Assembly (NCBI GenBank): GCA_020161065.1
Contig: JAIUPH010000004.1
Span: forward strand, 24,021 to 88,020
Origin: Pseudomonadota bacterium
GTDB taxonomy: Bacteria > Pseudomonadota > Gammaproteobacteria > Burkholderiales > Burkholderiaceae_C
Direction: 5' to 3'
Length of the DNA stretch: 64,000 nucleotides
Shown here: piece by piece, positions 1-8,458 of the stretch
Layout of the letters: each line of letters begins with the position of its first letter
Numbering within the stretch: the first letter of the stretch is position 1
The notes under the pieces: model-generated
Database searches by the model: none
What the model was told of the DNA's origin: nothing
The model's input: only the letters and a program-made list of their open reading frames with translations
Translations under genes and position numbers: made by a program

Positions 1-26
1 TCGTCCACTGCCCGAGGTTCCGCGCC

Positions 27-1325
27 ATGACCGCACCCGCCTTCGCCGCCGCCTTGCTGTGCGGCGCCGCCACCGTGGCCGGCGCCGCGCCGCTCACCCT
101 CTACCTGCAGCCGGTGGACCTGGCCTGGGCGACGCGCTTCGAGGCCGCCGCCGGCCACGCGGTGCACAGCGAGGTGCGCGACGAAAAGTCCACCGAGGCG
201 GTGCTGATGGGCCCGGTGATCGCCAGCGGCACCACCAGCAGCAACCAGGTGCTGCGTTATGCGGGCCAGGGCTATGCGACGCAGGCCAGCAGCGTGGTCG
301 GCGCCACCGTCAGCGCCGGCGCCGCCCTGCTGCTGCAGCAGACGAACGGCCAGCCGACGCCGTTGCCGGGGCAGGGCGCGCCCGACACCCAGGCCAGCGC
401 GCGCGCGCAGACCGGCACGCTGGGCGGCCTGCAGGGGCAGACGCTGGTGGACTTCTGGACCTCGCGCGTCGAGACGCGGACCAACCGCGTCGGCCTGCTG
501 ACCGGCAGCCACACCTACCAGAACCAGTACCAGTGCGCGTCGGCCACCGATCCCAACGGCACCGTGTTCTGCCTGACCGACCCGATCACCGTGAGCCTGG
601 GCACCGCCAGCCACCACCAGGCGGGCGCCGAGTCGTGGTGGATGGACACCTGGACGCCCAGCGCCGACACGCTGGTGACGCTGAGCTTCGGCGTGCACAT
701 GAACCTGGGCGCGGTGTTCGGCGACCGCAGCGACAGCTTCGTCGAACTGACCCCGGGCCAGTTGACCGGCCAGGGCTTTGCCGGTGGGCCGCTGTTCGAC
801 ATCGTGCAGCAGCAGCGCGCCGACGTCGAGCCGCTGCTGGCCGGGCTCGGCGTGTGGGACTTGTCGGTGCGCTCGCCGATGCAGTGCGCCGACTACCCCG
901 AGCTGCCGCCCGCGCTGCAGGAATCGGGCTGCCCCGAGGCGGTGGCCAGCCAGTTCGTGAGCGCCAGCACCGCCTTGCGCGAGTTGATGGAAGCCGGCGG
1001 CACGCTGGAGGTCGACACCGTGTTCGAGCTGCAGTTCCTGGCGCTGGCCGGCCACCAATACCGCGTGGTCGGCGGCATCGAGGTGCAGACGTCCAACGGC
1101 GCCGACCTCGACGGCTTCAACACCTTTGCCTTGAAGAGCGTGGCGTTGACCAACGGCGCGACGCTGCACTCCAGCGCGGCCGCCGCCTACGGCCTGCAGT
1201 TGCCGGGCACGACGGCCGACCCCGATCCCGACCCGCTGGCCGTGCCGGTGCCGCCGACGGCCGCGCTGCTGCCGGGCGCGCTGCTGGCGCTGCTGGCGGC
1301 CGGCCGCGCACGGCGGCGCCGCTAG
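27..1325 (+). CDS. Secreted protein with VPxPP-type C-terminal sorting-like signal
   Basis: I do not recognise the 432-residue body and name no enzyme activity. The N-terminus has a short Ala-rich hydrophobic stretch that could be an export signal. The C-terminus reads VPVPPTAALLPGALLALLAAG followed by Arg residues (about 405-432): a Pro-containing motif, a hydrophobic helix and a basic end. That is the three-part layout of PEP-CTERM/VPLPA-CTERM sorting signals, so the protein is probably processed by an exosortase-type enzyme; exosortase A is encoded at 45201. The ATG at 27 has no obvious ribosome binding site and the window begins just upstream, so an earlier start is possible. Codon use is strongly GC-biased like its neighbours. 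It converges on the S8 protease gene. The product type is well supported; its role is unknown. Confidence 0.7.
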   Translation: MTAPAFAAALLCGAATVAGAAPLTLYLQPVDLAWATRFEAAAGHAVHSEVRDEKSTEAVLMGPVIASGTTSSNQVLRYAGQGYATQASSVVGATVSAGAALLLQQTNGQPTPLPGQGAPDTQASARAQTGTLGGLQGQTLVDFWTSRVETRTNRVGLLTGSHTYQNQYQCASATDPNGTVFCLTDPITVSLGTASHHQAGAESWWMDTWTPSADTLVTLSFGVHMNLGAVFGDRSDSFVELTPGQLTGQGFAGGPLFDIVQQQRADVEPLLAGLGVWDLSVRSPMQCADYPELPPALQESGCPEAVASQFVSASTALRELMEAGGTLEVDTVFELQFLALAGHQYRVVGGIEVQTSNGADLDGFNTFALKSVALTNGATLHSSAAAAYGLQLPGTTADPDPDPLAVPVPPTAALLPGALLALLAAGRARRRR

Positions 1326-1350
1326 CCGCCGCTAGCCGCCGCTAGCCACC
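1321..1350. repeat. Three tandem 10-bp units spanning a stop codon
   Basis: The unit gctagccgcc occurs at 1321-1330 and 1331-1340, with a one-base variant (gctagccacc) at 1341-1350. The TAG of the first unit is the stop codon of the preceding gene. The repeat fills most of the short gap between two convergent genes. No stem-loop followed by a T-run is visible. Confidence 0.8.
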
Positions 1351-1367
1351 GACCACCACCGCCCGCG

Positions 1368-3926
1368 TCATGGCTGGCGCGGGCCGCGGCTCGCGTCGTT
1401 CTTCGGCCCGCCTGCCGCGCCGCGCCGCGGCCACGCCAGCGCCGCCACCGCCAGCGCCAGCCCGAGCAGCCAGCCCGGGCTGGTGGCGCCGCCGCCACCG
1501 CCGCCGCCGCTGCTGGCGGTCGCCTGCGTGACCGTCACCGTGCTCGTGCGGCTGTCCTGCGCGCCGCTGCTGTCGGTCACGGTCAGCGTGATCGTGAAGC
1601 TGCCCGCCGCGCTGGTGCTCACCGTGGCGCTGGCTGCCGTGCTGCTGCCGCTGATGGCGGCGATGTTGCCGCCGCTGGTGATGGCCCAGCGGTAGCTGCT
1701 GATGCTGCGCCCGCTGGGTGCCGTCGAGCCGCTGCCGTCGAAGCTGACCGTGCTGCCGGCGCTGACGCTGGCCGCCGAGGCGCCGATGCTGGCCGTCGGC
1801 CCCAGCGCGGTGACGTTGATGGTCAGGCTGGCGTTCGACTGCTGGCCCAGGCTGTCGGTCACCGTCAGCCGCACCGTGAAGCTGCCGCTGCTGCTGCCGG
1901 TGGTGGCGATGCTCACGCTCGACGCGGTGGCCGTCGAGGTGATGCTGGCCAGGCTGGCGCCGCTGGTGATGGCCCACTGGTAGCCGGCCACGCTCAAGCC
2001 CGCTGCCACCGTGGAGCCGCTGCCGTCGATGGTGACCGTGCTGCCCGCCGTCACCACCTGCGACGAGGCCAGCAGGTTCACCGTCGGCGCCGCCGGCGCA
2101 TTGACGTTGACCGTGCTGCTGGCGCTGGCCTGCGCGCCGGCGCTGTCGGTCACCATCAGGCGGATGGTGAAGCTGCCGCTGCCCGAGGTCAGCACGCTCA
2201 CCGTGGCGCCGCTGCTGCTGCCGCTGATCGCCGCGATGCCGCTGCCCGCGGTGATGGCCCACTGGTAGCTGCTGATGCTGCGCCCGGCGGCCGCCTTGGA
2301 GCCGCTGCCGTCGAAAGCCACCGTGCTGCCGGCCAGCACGGCCGTGCCGCCGCCGCTGATGCTGACGCTGGGCGCCGAGTTGGCGGCCGCCGCGGCCACC
2401 GCGGCGCCGGCGTCCAGCATGCCGGCGCCGCAGGTGGAGGTGGTGCACAGGCATTCGTCCTGCGGCACGCTCGTGGGCGCCTTGCACTGCGCCACTGTGG
2501 GGTCGCTGCTGGTGGTGGGGAAGGCGCGCGCGCTGCCCTGGATCAGCGACTTCACCTGCGCCGGCGTCAGGCTGGGGTTGACCGAGAGCATCAAGGCCGC
2601 GGTGCCGGCGACCAGCGGCGCCGAGAAGCTGGTGCCCACCGAGTAGTTGCTGCTGTCGCTGTAGGTATTGGCCGCGGGGCCGGTGTTGCCGCTGTTGATG
2701 GTGGTGAGGATCGGGTACAGGCAGGCGCCGCTGGTGTTGACGCAGTTGCCGCCCGGCGCCGACACCGTGACCTGCGGCCCGATGCTGGAAAAGCCCACCT
2801 TGGTGCCGGCGTGGCGCAGCCCGGCCACCGCGATCACGCCGCTGCAGTTGGCCGGCGTGGCGACGGCCAGGCCTTCCTCGTTGCCTGCCGAGGCCACCAC
2901 CACCACGCCGGCGGCCGTGAGCTGGCCGATCACGTCGGTGTAGGCGGCGGTGCAAGAGCCGGCCGAGCCCAGGCTGAGGTTGATCACGCGCGCCGGGTTG
3001 GGGTTGGCCACGGGGCTGCTGCTCAGCCCGGCGGCCCAGCGCAGGCCGGCCAGGATGTCGGAGTCGTAGCCGCCGCAGCGGCCCAGCACGCGCACCGGCA
3101 GCACCATCACGTTGAAGCCCACCGACGCCATGCCGACGCCGTTGTTGGTTTGCGCGCCGATCAGCCCGGCCGTCTGCGTGCCGTGCCAGCTGCTGGGGGC
3201 GGCGGCTTCGCCGGCGTCGCATTGGTTGGCGGTGGTCCAGTCGCCGGGGTCGCTGGCGTCGCTGTCGCGGGCGTTGCCGTCGTTGGCGGTGTCGGTGTCG
3301 CTGATGAAGTCGTAGCCCGGCAGCAGCTTGGCCGCCAGGTCGGGGTGGTCGAAGCGCACGCCGGTGTCGAGGTCGGCCACCACCACCTGCGCCGAGCCGG
3401 TGCTGATGTCCCAGGCGCCGACGGCGTTGATGGCCGAGACGAAGGTGCTGTCGGGCGCGCGCAGGTACCACTGCCCGGCGGCCGGCGAGATCACGCTGTT
3501 GGCGGCGAACAGCGGGTCTGACGGCACGGCCAGCGCGCGGCGGCGCTCGTCGGGCACGGCGTATTCCACGTCGTCGTCGGCCGCCAGCTTGGCGGCCAGT
3601 TGCGCCGAGCTGAGGTCGCGCCCGCCCAGCAGCACCTGGGTGCGGCGGTCGATGCCGCGGCCGTCGGCCAGGCTCAGGCCGTGGCGCTGCGCCATCGCGG
3701 CGGCCAGCCGCGGGCCGGCGGCGCCGACGGTGGCGGCGCTGGCCTCGCGCATCAGCCGGCCCAAGGCCTTGTACTTGACGATCACGCGCGCCGCCGGGCG
3801 CTGCGGCGTGGTGGTGTCGGCGGCCCAGGGGCCGCCGCTGATCGAGGGCAGGGCCAGCAGCATGGTCATCAGCAGGGCCAGGGCGAGCAGGCGCCGAAGT
3901 CGCATCGGAGTGGAGGCCATGGGCAT
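1368..3926 (-). CDS. S8 subtilisin-like serine protease with three PKD-type repeats and GlyGly-CTERM tail
   Basis: Secreted protease of 852 residues. It has a signal peptide (about 8-36), a propeptide-like segment, then a peptidase S8 domain with Asp187 (DLDTGV), His248 (WHGTQTAG) and Ser433 (GTSFSAP). After a Cys-rich linker come three PKD/Ig-like repeats of about 95 residues (about 518-803), each with a QWAITS/RWAITS core and an RLTVTDS-type strand. The C-terminus has a run of seven Gly, a hydrophobic helix (GWLLGLALAVAALAW) and Arg residues, which is a GlyGly-CTERM signal recognised by rhombosortase. The rhombosortase gene lies directly upstream; its TGA overlaps the ATG at 3926 (TGATG), which I take as the start, with an in-frame ATG two codons later as the alternative. 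The family typically yields secreted or surface-held proteases. The specific substrate is unknown. Confidence 0.93.
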   Translation of the reverse strand: MPMASTPMRLRRLLALALLMTMLLALPSISGGPWAADTTTPQRPAARVIVKYKALGRLMREASAATVGAAGPRLAAAMAQRHGLSLADGRGIDRRTQVLLGGRDLSSAQLAAKLAADDDVEYAVPDERRRALAVPSDPLFAANSVISPAAGQWYLRAPDSTFVSAINAVGAWDISTGSAQVVVADLDTGVRFDHPDLAAKLLPGYDFISDTDTANDGNARDSDASDPGDWTTANQCDAGEAAAPSSWHGTQTAGLIGAQTNNGVGMASVGFNVMVLPVRVLGRCGGYDSDILAGLRWAAGLSSSPVANPNPARVINLSLGSAGSCTAAYTDVIGQLTAAGVVVVASAGNEEGLAVATPANCSGVIAVAGLRHAGTKVGFSSIGPQVTVSAPGGNCVNTSGACLYPILTTINSGNTGPAANTYSDSSNYSVGTSFSAPLVAGTAALMLSVNPSLTPAQVKSLIQGSARAFPTTSSDPTVAQCKAPTSVPQDECLCTTSTCGAGMLDAGAAVAAAAANSAPSVSISGGGTAVLAGSTVAFDGSGSKAAAGRSISSYQWAITAGSGIAAISGSSSGATVSVLTSGSGSFTIRLMVTDSAGAQASASSTVNVNAPAAPTVNLLASSQVVTAGSTVTIDGSGSTVAAGLSVAGYQWAITSGASLASITSTATASSVSIATTGSSSGSFTVRLTVTDSLGQQSNASLTINVTALGPTASIGASAASVSAGSTVSFDGSGSTAPSGRSISSYRWAITSGGNIAAISGSSTAASATVSTSAAGSFTITLTVTDSSGAQDSRTSTVTVTQATASSGGGGGGGATSPGWLLGLALAVAALAWPRRGAAGGPKNDASRGPRQP

Positions 3927-4618
3927 CAGGGTCGAGGGTTGACGGGCGGACGACGGGCCGGCGCAGTGTCGGCCGCGTGGGTGTCCGGCGTGGCAGCGGT
4001 CTGTGTCGGCGCCGACACATGGCGGCGGCGGCCGAACATCATCGACAGCGAGGTTAGCAGCCCGGCCACCGTGCCGCTGAGGTGCGACCAGGGCACGATG
4101 GCGATGTCCCAGCCCGACCGCATCTGCAGCGCCGGGCCCCAGGGCGTTTCGAGCACGAGCTTGAGCGCCAGCCCGAGCAGCAGCGCGGCGCCGATCCAGC
4201 GCTGCCGCGGCTTGCGGGTCGGCCACAGCAGATGCAGCGCCGCCACCGCCACGCCGGCGTGCAGCACGCCCGACAGGCCGCCGAAGCGCGGCAGGTCGGG
4301 CCGCAGCGCCAGGCCGAGCTGCGTCAACGGCCAGGCCAGCGCCCAGGCCCAGGCGGCGCGCCGCGGCAAGCGCGCCAGCAGCCCCAGCGCCGCCAGCAGC
4401 ATCAGGCCGGCCAGGTTGGCGGCCAGGTGCAGCTTGCTCCAGTGCACCCAGGCGGCGGTCCACCAGCGCCAGGGCTGCGTCCAGGCGAGCGCCGGCTGCC
4501 AGTCCAGCCAGGCGGTGGGCAGCTTCGTCGCGGCCAGGCAGCCGGCGGCCAGCAGCGCGGCCAGCGCCACCCAGGCGCGGGCCGGTGCGGCGCGGAGCCG
4601 ATCAAGTCCGCTGGCCAC
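3926..4618 (-). CDS. rrtA: Rhombosortase (rhomboid-family intramembrane protease)
   Basis: Intramembrane serine protease expected to cleave the GlyGly-CTERM tail of exported proteins. From the GTG at 4618 it has 230 residues and several membrane helices. Rhomboid hallmarks are visible: KLHLAANLAG (His64 to Asn68), the nucleophile loop GGLSGVLHAG (Ser116) and HLSGTVAG (His179), giving a Ser/His dyad. It is smaller than typical rhomboids, as rhombosortases are, and ends in a Pro/Thr-rich tail. The GTG start overlaps the end of the upstream HEAT/TPR gene by 17 bp; an in-frame ATG at 4696 would add 26 polar residues and is less likely. The stop overlaps the start of the S8 protease gene, whose product carries the matching sorting signal. 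The family call is strong; the substrate pairing is inferred from adjacency and the tail motif. Confidence 0.9.
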   Translation of the reverse strand: MASGLDRLRAAPARAWVALAALLAAGCLAATKLPTAWLDWQPALAWTQPWRWWTAAWVHWSKLHLAANLAGLMLLAALGLLARLPRRAAWAWALAWPLTQLGLALRPDLPRFGGLSGVLHAGVAVAALHLLWPTRKPRQRWIGAALLLGLALKLVLETPWGPALQMRSGWDIAIVPWSHLSGTVAGLLTSLSMMFGRRRHVSAPTQTAATPDTHAADTAPARRPPVNPRP

Positions 4619-5273
4619 CGTGGCGCCGCACGGCGTCTTCGAGCAGCTCCAGCATCTCCGGCCCGTCTTCGAGGTTGGGGTTGGCCTGCAGCGCACGGGT
4701 GTAGGCCTGCAAGGCCAGCTCGGCGTCGCCGCGGCGCAGGTGGATGTGGGCCATGCCCGACAGCGCGCCGAAGTGCAGCGGGTTGCGCTTGAGCGTCTCG
4801 CGGCAGTCGTGCAGCGAGGCCTCGTCGTCGCCCAGCATGAAGTGCACGGTGGCGCGCTTGTTCCAGCCTTCGGCGAAGGCCGGCTTCAGGCGCACCACGC
4901 GGTCGAAGCTGGCCAGCGCGGCGTCGAGCTCGCCTTCGCCCATCTGGCGCATGCCGCGCTCGAACAGGCGGTCGATGGCCTTGTCGCCCGAGCGGCTCCA
5001 GATCATCCACAGCGCCGAGCCGGCCAGGCGGCGCACGTCGGCGTCTTCGTCGCGCAGCCGCTCGGCCACGCGGCGGCTGTCGGCCATCTGCCCGAGGTCG
5101 GCCAGCCGCGCCACGGCGGCCTGGCGCTGCAGCGCCTGCGGGTGCGACAGGGCCTGCAGCGCCTGCTGGCGCGTCATCGGCGGCGCGGCGGCCGTGGCGC
5201 CACCGCCCGGCAGCAGCAGGCACAGCGTGAACAGCCGCAACCAGCGGCCCAGGCTCGTGATGGCAGGCGCCAT
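4602..5273 (-). CDS. Exported HEAT/TPR-repeat protein
   Basis: Protein of 223 residues with a signal peptide (MAPAITSLGRWLRLFTLCLL, then Ala-rich). It has a short HEAT-like helical part (RQAAVARLADLG, VRRLAGSALW) and then TPR units (GELDAALASFDRVVRLKPAFAEGW and the next two 34-residue repeats, about 110-205). Such repeats act as protein-protein scaffolds, probably in the periplasm. The ATG at 5273 is preceded by GGGGAGG about seven bases upstream, which favours it over an upstream ATG at 5357. It is the first gene of the operon with rhombosortase and the S8 protease (17-bp overlap), so it may assist their export or assembly; that is inference. No enzymatic motif is visible. Confidence 0.85.
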   Translation of the reverse strand: MAPAITSLGRWLRLFTLCLLLPGGGATAAAPPMTRQQALQALSHPQALQRQAAVARLADLGQMADSRRVAERLRDEDADVRRLAGSALWMIWSRSGDKAIDRLFERGMRQMGEGELDAALASFDRVVRLKPAFAEGWNKRATVHFMLGDDEASLHDCRETLKRNPLHFGALSGMAHIHLRRGDAELALQAYTRALQANPNLEDGPEMLELLEDAVRRHGGQRT

Positions 5274-5443
5274 GGCCCATCCTCCCCGCGGCCCTGAACT
5301 GCGGGGCCGGTGCGGCGATTCTGCGGCCGCCGGCGCCGTCGGTGCGAGGCTTGACACGCCTCAAGTGTGGTGGCGCGGTGCTTGCCCACACTGCGGCGGC
5401 CGATTCCGGATCTCCCGCGCGGCCCACGCGCCCGCTCGCCGCC

Positions 5444-6676
5444 ATGCAAGCCAGCTTCTACGACCTTTCGCCCGCCGGCCAGTTGCTGCTGATCGGCGGC
5501 CTCGCCGCCACCCTGGTGTTGACCTGGATCCTGCGGCGCGAGCGTGGCGGCGGCTGGCCCGCCCGCTGGCGGCTGCTCACCCGGCTGCTGCTGGTGCTGA
5601 CCTTCGACCTGGTGCTATTCGGCGCCTTCACGCGGCTGACCGATTCCGGCCTCGGCTGCCCCGACTGGCCGGGCTGCTACGGCAACGCCAGCCCGCTGGG
5701 CGCACGCCACGAGATCAACGCCGCGCAGGCCGTGCTGCCCGACGGGCCGGTGACCCACGGCAAGGCCTGGATCGAGATGGTCCACCGCTACCTGGCCACG
5801 TCGCTGGGGGCGCTGATCACGGTGGCCATGCTGGCGAGCTGGTGGCTGCGCCGGCGCGACCACACGGCGCCACCGGCGCCGCCATGGCCCACGGCGGCGC
5901 CACCGGCGCCGCCATGGCCCACAACAGCGGCGGTGTCGCCAGGCCTGGCCACGGCGGCCTTCGTCTGGGTCTGCGTGCAGGGCGCCTTCGGCGCGCTGAC
6001 GGTCACGCTCAAGCTCTACCCGGCGATCGTCACGCTGCACCTGCTGGGCGGCTACGCCGGGCTGGCGCTGTTGACGCTGCAGGCGCACGACCGCCGCTTG
6101 GCCGCCGTGCCCTGCAGCGCCGGCCTGCGCCGTGCCGCCTGGGCCGTGCTGGCGCTGATCGTGGTGCAGAGCGCGCTGGGCGGCTGGGTCAGCACCAACT
6201 ACGCAGTGCTGGCGTGCAGCGAGTTTCCGCGCTGCCAGGGTTCGTGGTGGCCGCCGATGGACTTCGGCCACGGCTTCACGTTGTTGCGCGACCTGGGGCA
6301 GACCGGCGACGGCCAGGGCCTGCCGTTTGCGGCGCTGACGGCGATCCACTACACGCACCGGCTGGCGGCTTACGTCGTGCTGGCCTCGATGGCCGCGCTG
6401 GCCTGGGCGCTGCACCGGCACGGCGGCGTTCATTTACGACGTTATGCGCAAGGCCTGGCGGCGCTGGCGGCGTGGCAGTTCGCGAGCGGGCTGTCCAACG
6501 TCGTGCTCGGCTGGCCGTTGCTGGCGGCGCTGGCGCACACCGGCGGCGCTGGCGCGGCGATCGTGCTGATGACGCACCTGCTGGCGCGCACGCGCGCCGT
6601 GCCGGCGGTGGTGGCACCGCTCGCGCCGCCGCTCAGACCAGGCGCGCCAGCAGGGCGAGCAGCGCAGCCGCGATGA
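5444..6676 (+). CDS. ctaA: Heme A synthase (COX15/CtaA family)
   Basis: Integral membrane protein of 410 residues that oxidises heme O to heme A for terminal oxidases. It has about eight membrane helices in two related halves. The four expected heme-ligand His are present: EMVHRYLA, TLHLLGG, IHYTHRL and LAHTGG. Two extracytoplasmic Cys pairs are visible (GCPDWPGC and ACSEFPRC). The start is ATG 5444 (MQASFYDLSP). A Pro/Ala/Trp-rich loop (about residues 141-160) is an exact 27-nt duplication with a 30-nt period. The last 44 bp overlap the 3' end of the convergent CtaA-like gene. It stands next to the heme-copper enzyme operon that would use its product. Confidence 0.93.
   Translation: MQASFYDLSPAGQLLLIGGLAATLVLTWILRRERGGGWPARWRLLTRLLLVLTFDLVLFGAFTRLTDSGLGCPDWPGCYGNASPLGARHEINAAQAVLPDGPVTHGKAWIEMVHRYLATSLGALITVAMLASWWLRRRDHTAPPAPPWPTAAPPAPPWPTTAAVSPGLATAAFVWVCVQGAFGALTVTLKLYPAIVTLHLLGGYAGLALLTLQAHDRRLAAVPCSAGLRRAAWAVLALIVVQSALGGWVSTNYAVLACSEFPRCQGSWWPPMDFGHGFTLLRDLGQTGDGQGLPFAALTAIHYTHRLAAYVVLASMAALAWALHRHGGVHLRRYAQGLAALAAWQFASGLSNVVLGWPLLAALAHTGGAGAAIVLMTHLLARTRAVPAVVAPLAPPLRPGAPAGRAAQPR
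5866..5922 (+). repeat. 27-bp direct duplication inside the heme A synthase gene
   Basis: Two identical 27-nt copies at 5866-5892 and 5896-5922 are separated by 3 nt. Together they encode two copies of an APPAPPWPT block in a loop between membrane helices. The 30-nt period keeps the reading frame, so copy-number change here would not break the gene. Confidence 0.85.
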
Positions 6677-7526
6677 GGTTGTGCAGCAGCACGGCGGCCA
6701 GCGGCAGGCCGCTGGCCGTCATCCACAGCCCGAGCAGCGCCTGCAGCAGCAGCAGCGCGCCGATGGCGAGGCCGGTCGCGCGGCGGCCCAGGCGCAGCGC
6801 CAGCCAGGCCACCACGGCCAGCAGCGGCAGCAGCAGCGCCGCGCCGCCGCGGTGCAGCAGGTGCAGCCAGGCGCCGCGCGGCTGGCCGGGCGCCGCGGCG
6901 GCATCGGGCGCCAGCCAGGGGTTGAGCGCCTGCGCGTCCCAGCCGGCCTGACCCGCGATGCGGCTGCAATCGGCCCAGTCGCCGCAGGCCTGCGCGGCCG
7001 CGGCGCCGCTGATCAGCGCGCCCAGCGCCGCTTGCAGCACGACGGCCAGCAGCGCGACGGCGGCCCAGCGCCTCAACTGAAGCGTTGGCCGCGTTGACGC
7101 TGGCGGCGTCGGCGGCGCCGCCAGCCGCACGCTGAGCGCCAGCAGCACGAAGCCGCCGAGCAGGTTGCCCAGCGTCACCGCCGGCAGCGTGGCGCCGCGC
7201 GTCACCACGCCGAGTGCGGCCAGCGCCAGCGTCAGCACCAGCAGCGCCAGCGCCAGCGGGCCCTCGGGCCGCAGCGCCGGGCGCGGCCGGTGGCTGATCA
7301 CCAGCAAGGCCACGGCCAGGCCGAGGAAGACGGTGGCCACGATGCGGTGGGCCAGCCGCGCCAGCCCTTCGGCAACGCCGGACGCGGCGGCCGGCGGCGC
7401 ACCGGCCTGCGACAGGCGCAGGTAGGCGCTGAGCACGATGGTGGCCAGCATCAGCGCCACGCAGACGCGGGCCAGGCGGCGGATCTGCGCGCGGCGGCGC
7501 GCGGGCTCAGGGGCGGCGAGGGCCAT
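6633..7526 (-). CDS. Divergent COX15/CtaA-family protein
   Basis: Second heme A synthase-like membrane protein, 297 residues from ATG 7526 (an in-frame TTG at 7550 is an alternative). Like the family it has two helical halves. His residues are seen in LARLAHRIVATV, LHLLHRGGA and LLHNLIAAA, and one extracytoplasmic Cys pair in ACGDWADC. At the second His position of the N-terminal half, the typical TLHLLGG is TLGNLLGG here, so one expected heme ligand is missing, and the N-terminal Cys pair is also absent. It may be a variant heme-modifying enzyme, a heme chaperone or a partner of the convergent CtaA. Its 3' end overlaps that gene by 44 bp. It is divergent from the oxidase operon starting at 7738. 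Confidence 0.8.
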   Translation of the reverse strand: MALAAPEPARRRAQIRRLARVCVALMLATIVLSAYLRLSQAGAPPAAASGVAEGLARLAHRIVATVFLGLAVALLVISHRPRPALRPEGPLALALLVLTLALAALGVVTRGATLPAVTLGNLLGGFVLLALSVRLAAPPTPPASTRPTLQLRRWAAVALLAVVLQAALGALISGAAAAQACGDWADCSRIAGQAGWDAQALNPWLAPDAAAAPGQPRGAWLHLLHRGGAALLLPLLAVVAWLALRLGRRATGLAIGALLLLQALLGLWMTASGLPLAAVLLHNLIAAALLALLARLV

Positions 7527-7625
7527 CGATGGGCACGGCGGGAGCGGCAAGCAAAACCCGCGAAAGCAGCAGGGATTCGATGCTAGCCGCGCGCGTTGCC
7601 GGGGCGGTTTCGGGCTTCGTTTTTC

Positions 7626-7639
7626 TTGACTTGGTTCAT
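7626..7639. promoter_or_regulatory. Possible FNR/DNR-like half-matching box
   Basis: TTGAC-N4-TTCAT lies about 100 bp upstream of the first gene of the heme-copper operon. It shares TTGA and TCA with the TTGAT-N4-ATCAA consensus of FNR/DNR-type regulators but lacks full symmetry. It would fit low-oxygen or NO control of the operon. The evidence is weak because one short partial match is expected by chance. Confidence 0.22.
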
Positions 7640-7737
7640 GTCCCGGCCCAGGGGGCGGGGCAAAGAATGCGCCGCATCCGGGGGGCTCGCGAGGGGAGCC
7701 GTCCGTCCATTTCAGTCCTCACGACGAAGGAGCGCTC

Positions 7738-7899
7738 ATGACGACACCGGCACACGACGATCCGAACGAACCCGTGCCCTGGATGCAGCAGTTGCTGGAC
7801 AACCCGTTCCTGCTGTTGTTCCTCGGCGTGTTCGTGCCCATGATGGTCTACACGGTGTGGGGCGTGGTCGACATCCTCACGCTGCCGGTGGCCAAGTAG
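7738..7899 (+). CDS. Small single-TM subunit of the heme-copper enzyme (subunit IIa-like)
   Basis: Protein of 53 residues: a polar N-terminus (MTTPAHDDPNEPVPW), one membrane helix (about 22-46, NPFLLLFLGVFVPMMVYTVW) and a short tail. The ATG at 7738 is preceded by GAAGGAG with five-base spacing, a convincing ribosome binding site. The next gene, CuA subunit II, starts 10 bp downstream with its own ribosome binding site over the TAG stop. Position and topology match the one-helix subunit IIa (CbaD) of Thermus-type ba3 oxidases, which precedes CbaB and CbaA in the same order. The assignment rests on context and topology, not on residue motifs. Confidence 0.82.
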   Translation: MTTPAHDDPNEPVPWMQQLLDNPFLLLFLGVFVPMMVYTVWGVVDILTLPVAK

Positions 7900-7908
7900 G
7901 AGAACGGC

Positions 7909-8448
7909 ATGAGCGCCATTCTTCCGCCGGCCGAGCGGCTTTGGTACAAGCACCCGATCGACCGTGTCGAAGGCACCTGGATCGCCATCGCGCTGACCTG
8001 GTGCCTGATCATGTTCTTCATGATGGTCGGCTGGCACATCTGGGGCCAGCAGAACCTGTCGACCGAGACCTACCGCACCACGCCTGACAAGTTCATGCCC
8101 AAGGTGCAGGCGATGGTCGACAAGTACACCGTGCGCACCGAGACCGACGAGAAGACGCCGGTGGTGGCGCCGCCGGCGGGCAGCGACGTCTACATGCTGG
8201 CGCGGCTGTGGAGCTTCTACCCGATCCTGGAGTTGGAGAAGGGCAAGACCTACAAGCTGCACCTGACGGCGATGGACTACAACCACGGCTTCTCGCTGCA
8301 GCCGGCGAACATCAACATCCAGATCGTGCCCGGCTTCGAGCACGTGGTCACCGTCACGCCCAACCAGTCGGGCACCTACTCGGTGGTCTGCAACGAATAC
8401 TGCGGCATCGGCCACCACAAGATGGTCGGTCGCATCTACATCAAGTGA
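7909..8448 (+). CDS. ba3-type heme-copper enzyme subunit II with CuA site
   Basis: Electron-entry subunit of 179 residues. One membrane helix (about 24-45) anchors a cupredoxin domain facing the periplasm. The binuclear CuA site is complete: the His of DYNHGFS and the cluster C-NEY-C-GIG-H-HK-M near the C-terminus. It is short, like the subunit II of B-family oxidases (Thermus CbaB). The ATG at 7909 has AGGAGA overlapping the upstream stop. It sits between the small subunit and subunit I. A CuA-bearing subunit II is also found in several NO-reductase families of the superfamily, so it does not by itself show O2 reduction. Confidence 0.92.
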   Translation: MSAILPPAERLWYKHPIDRVEGTWIAIALTWCLIMFFMMVGWHIWGQQNLSTETYRTTPDKFMPKVQAMVDKYTVRTETDEKTPVVAPPAGSDVYMLARLWSFYPILELEKGKTYKLHLTAMDYNHGFSLQPANINIQIVPGFEHVVTVTPNQSGTYSVVCNEYCGIGHHKMVGRIYIK

Positions 8449-8458
8449 GGAGGACGCG

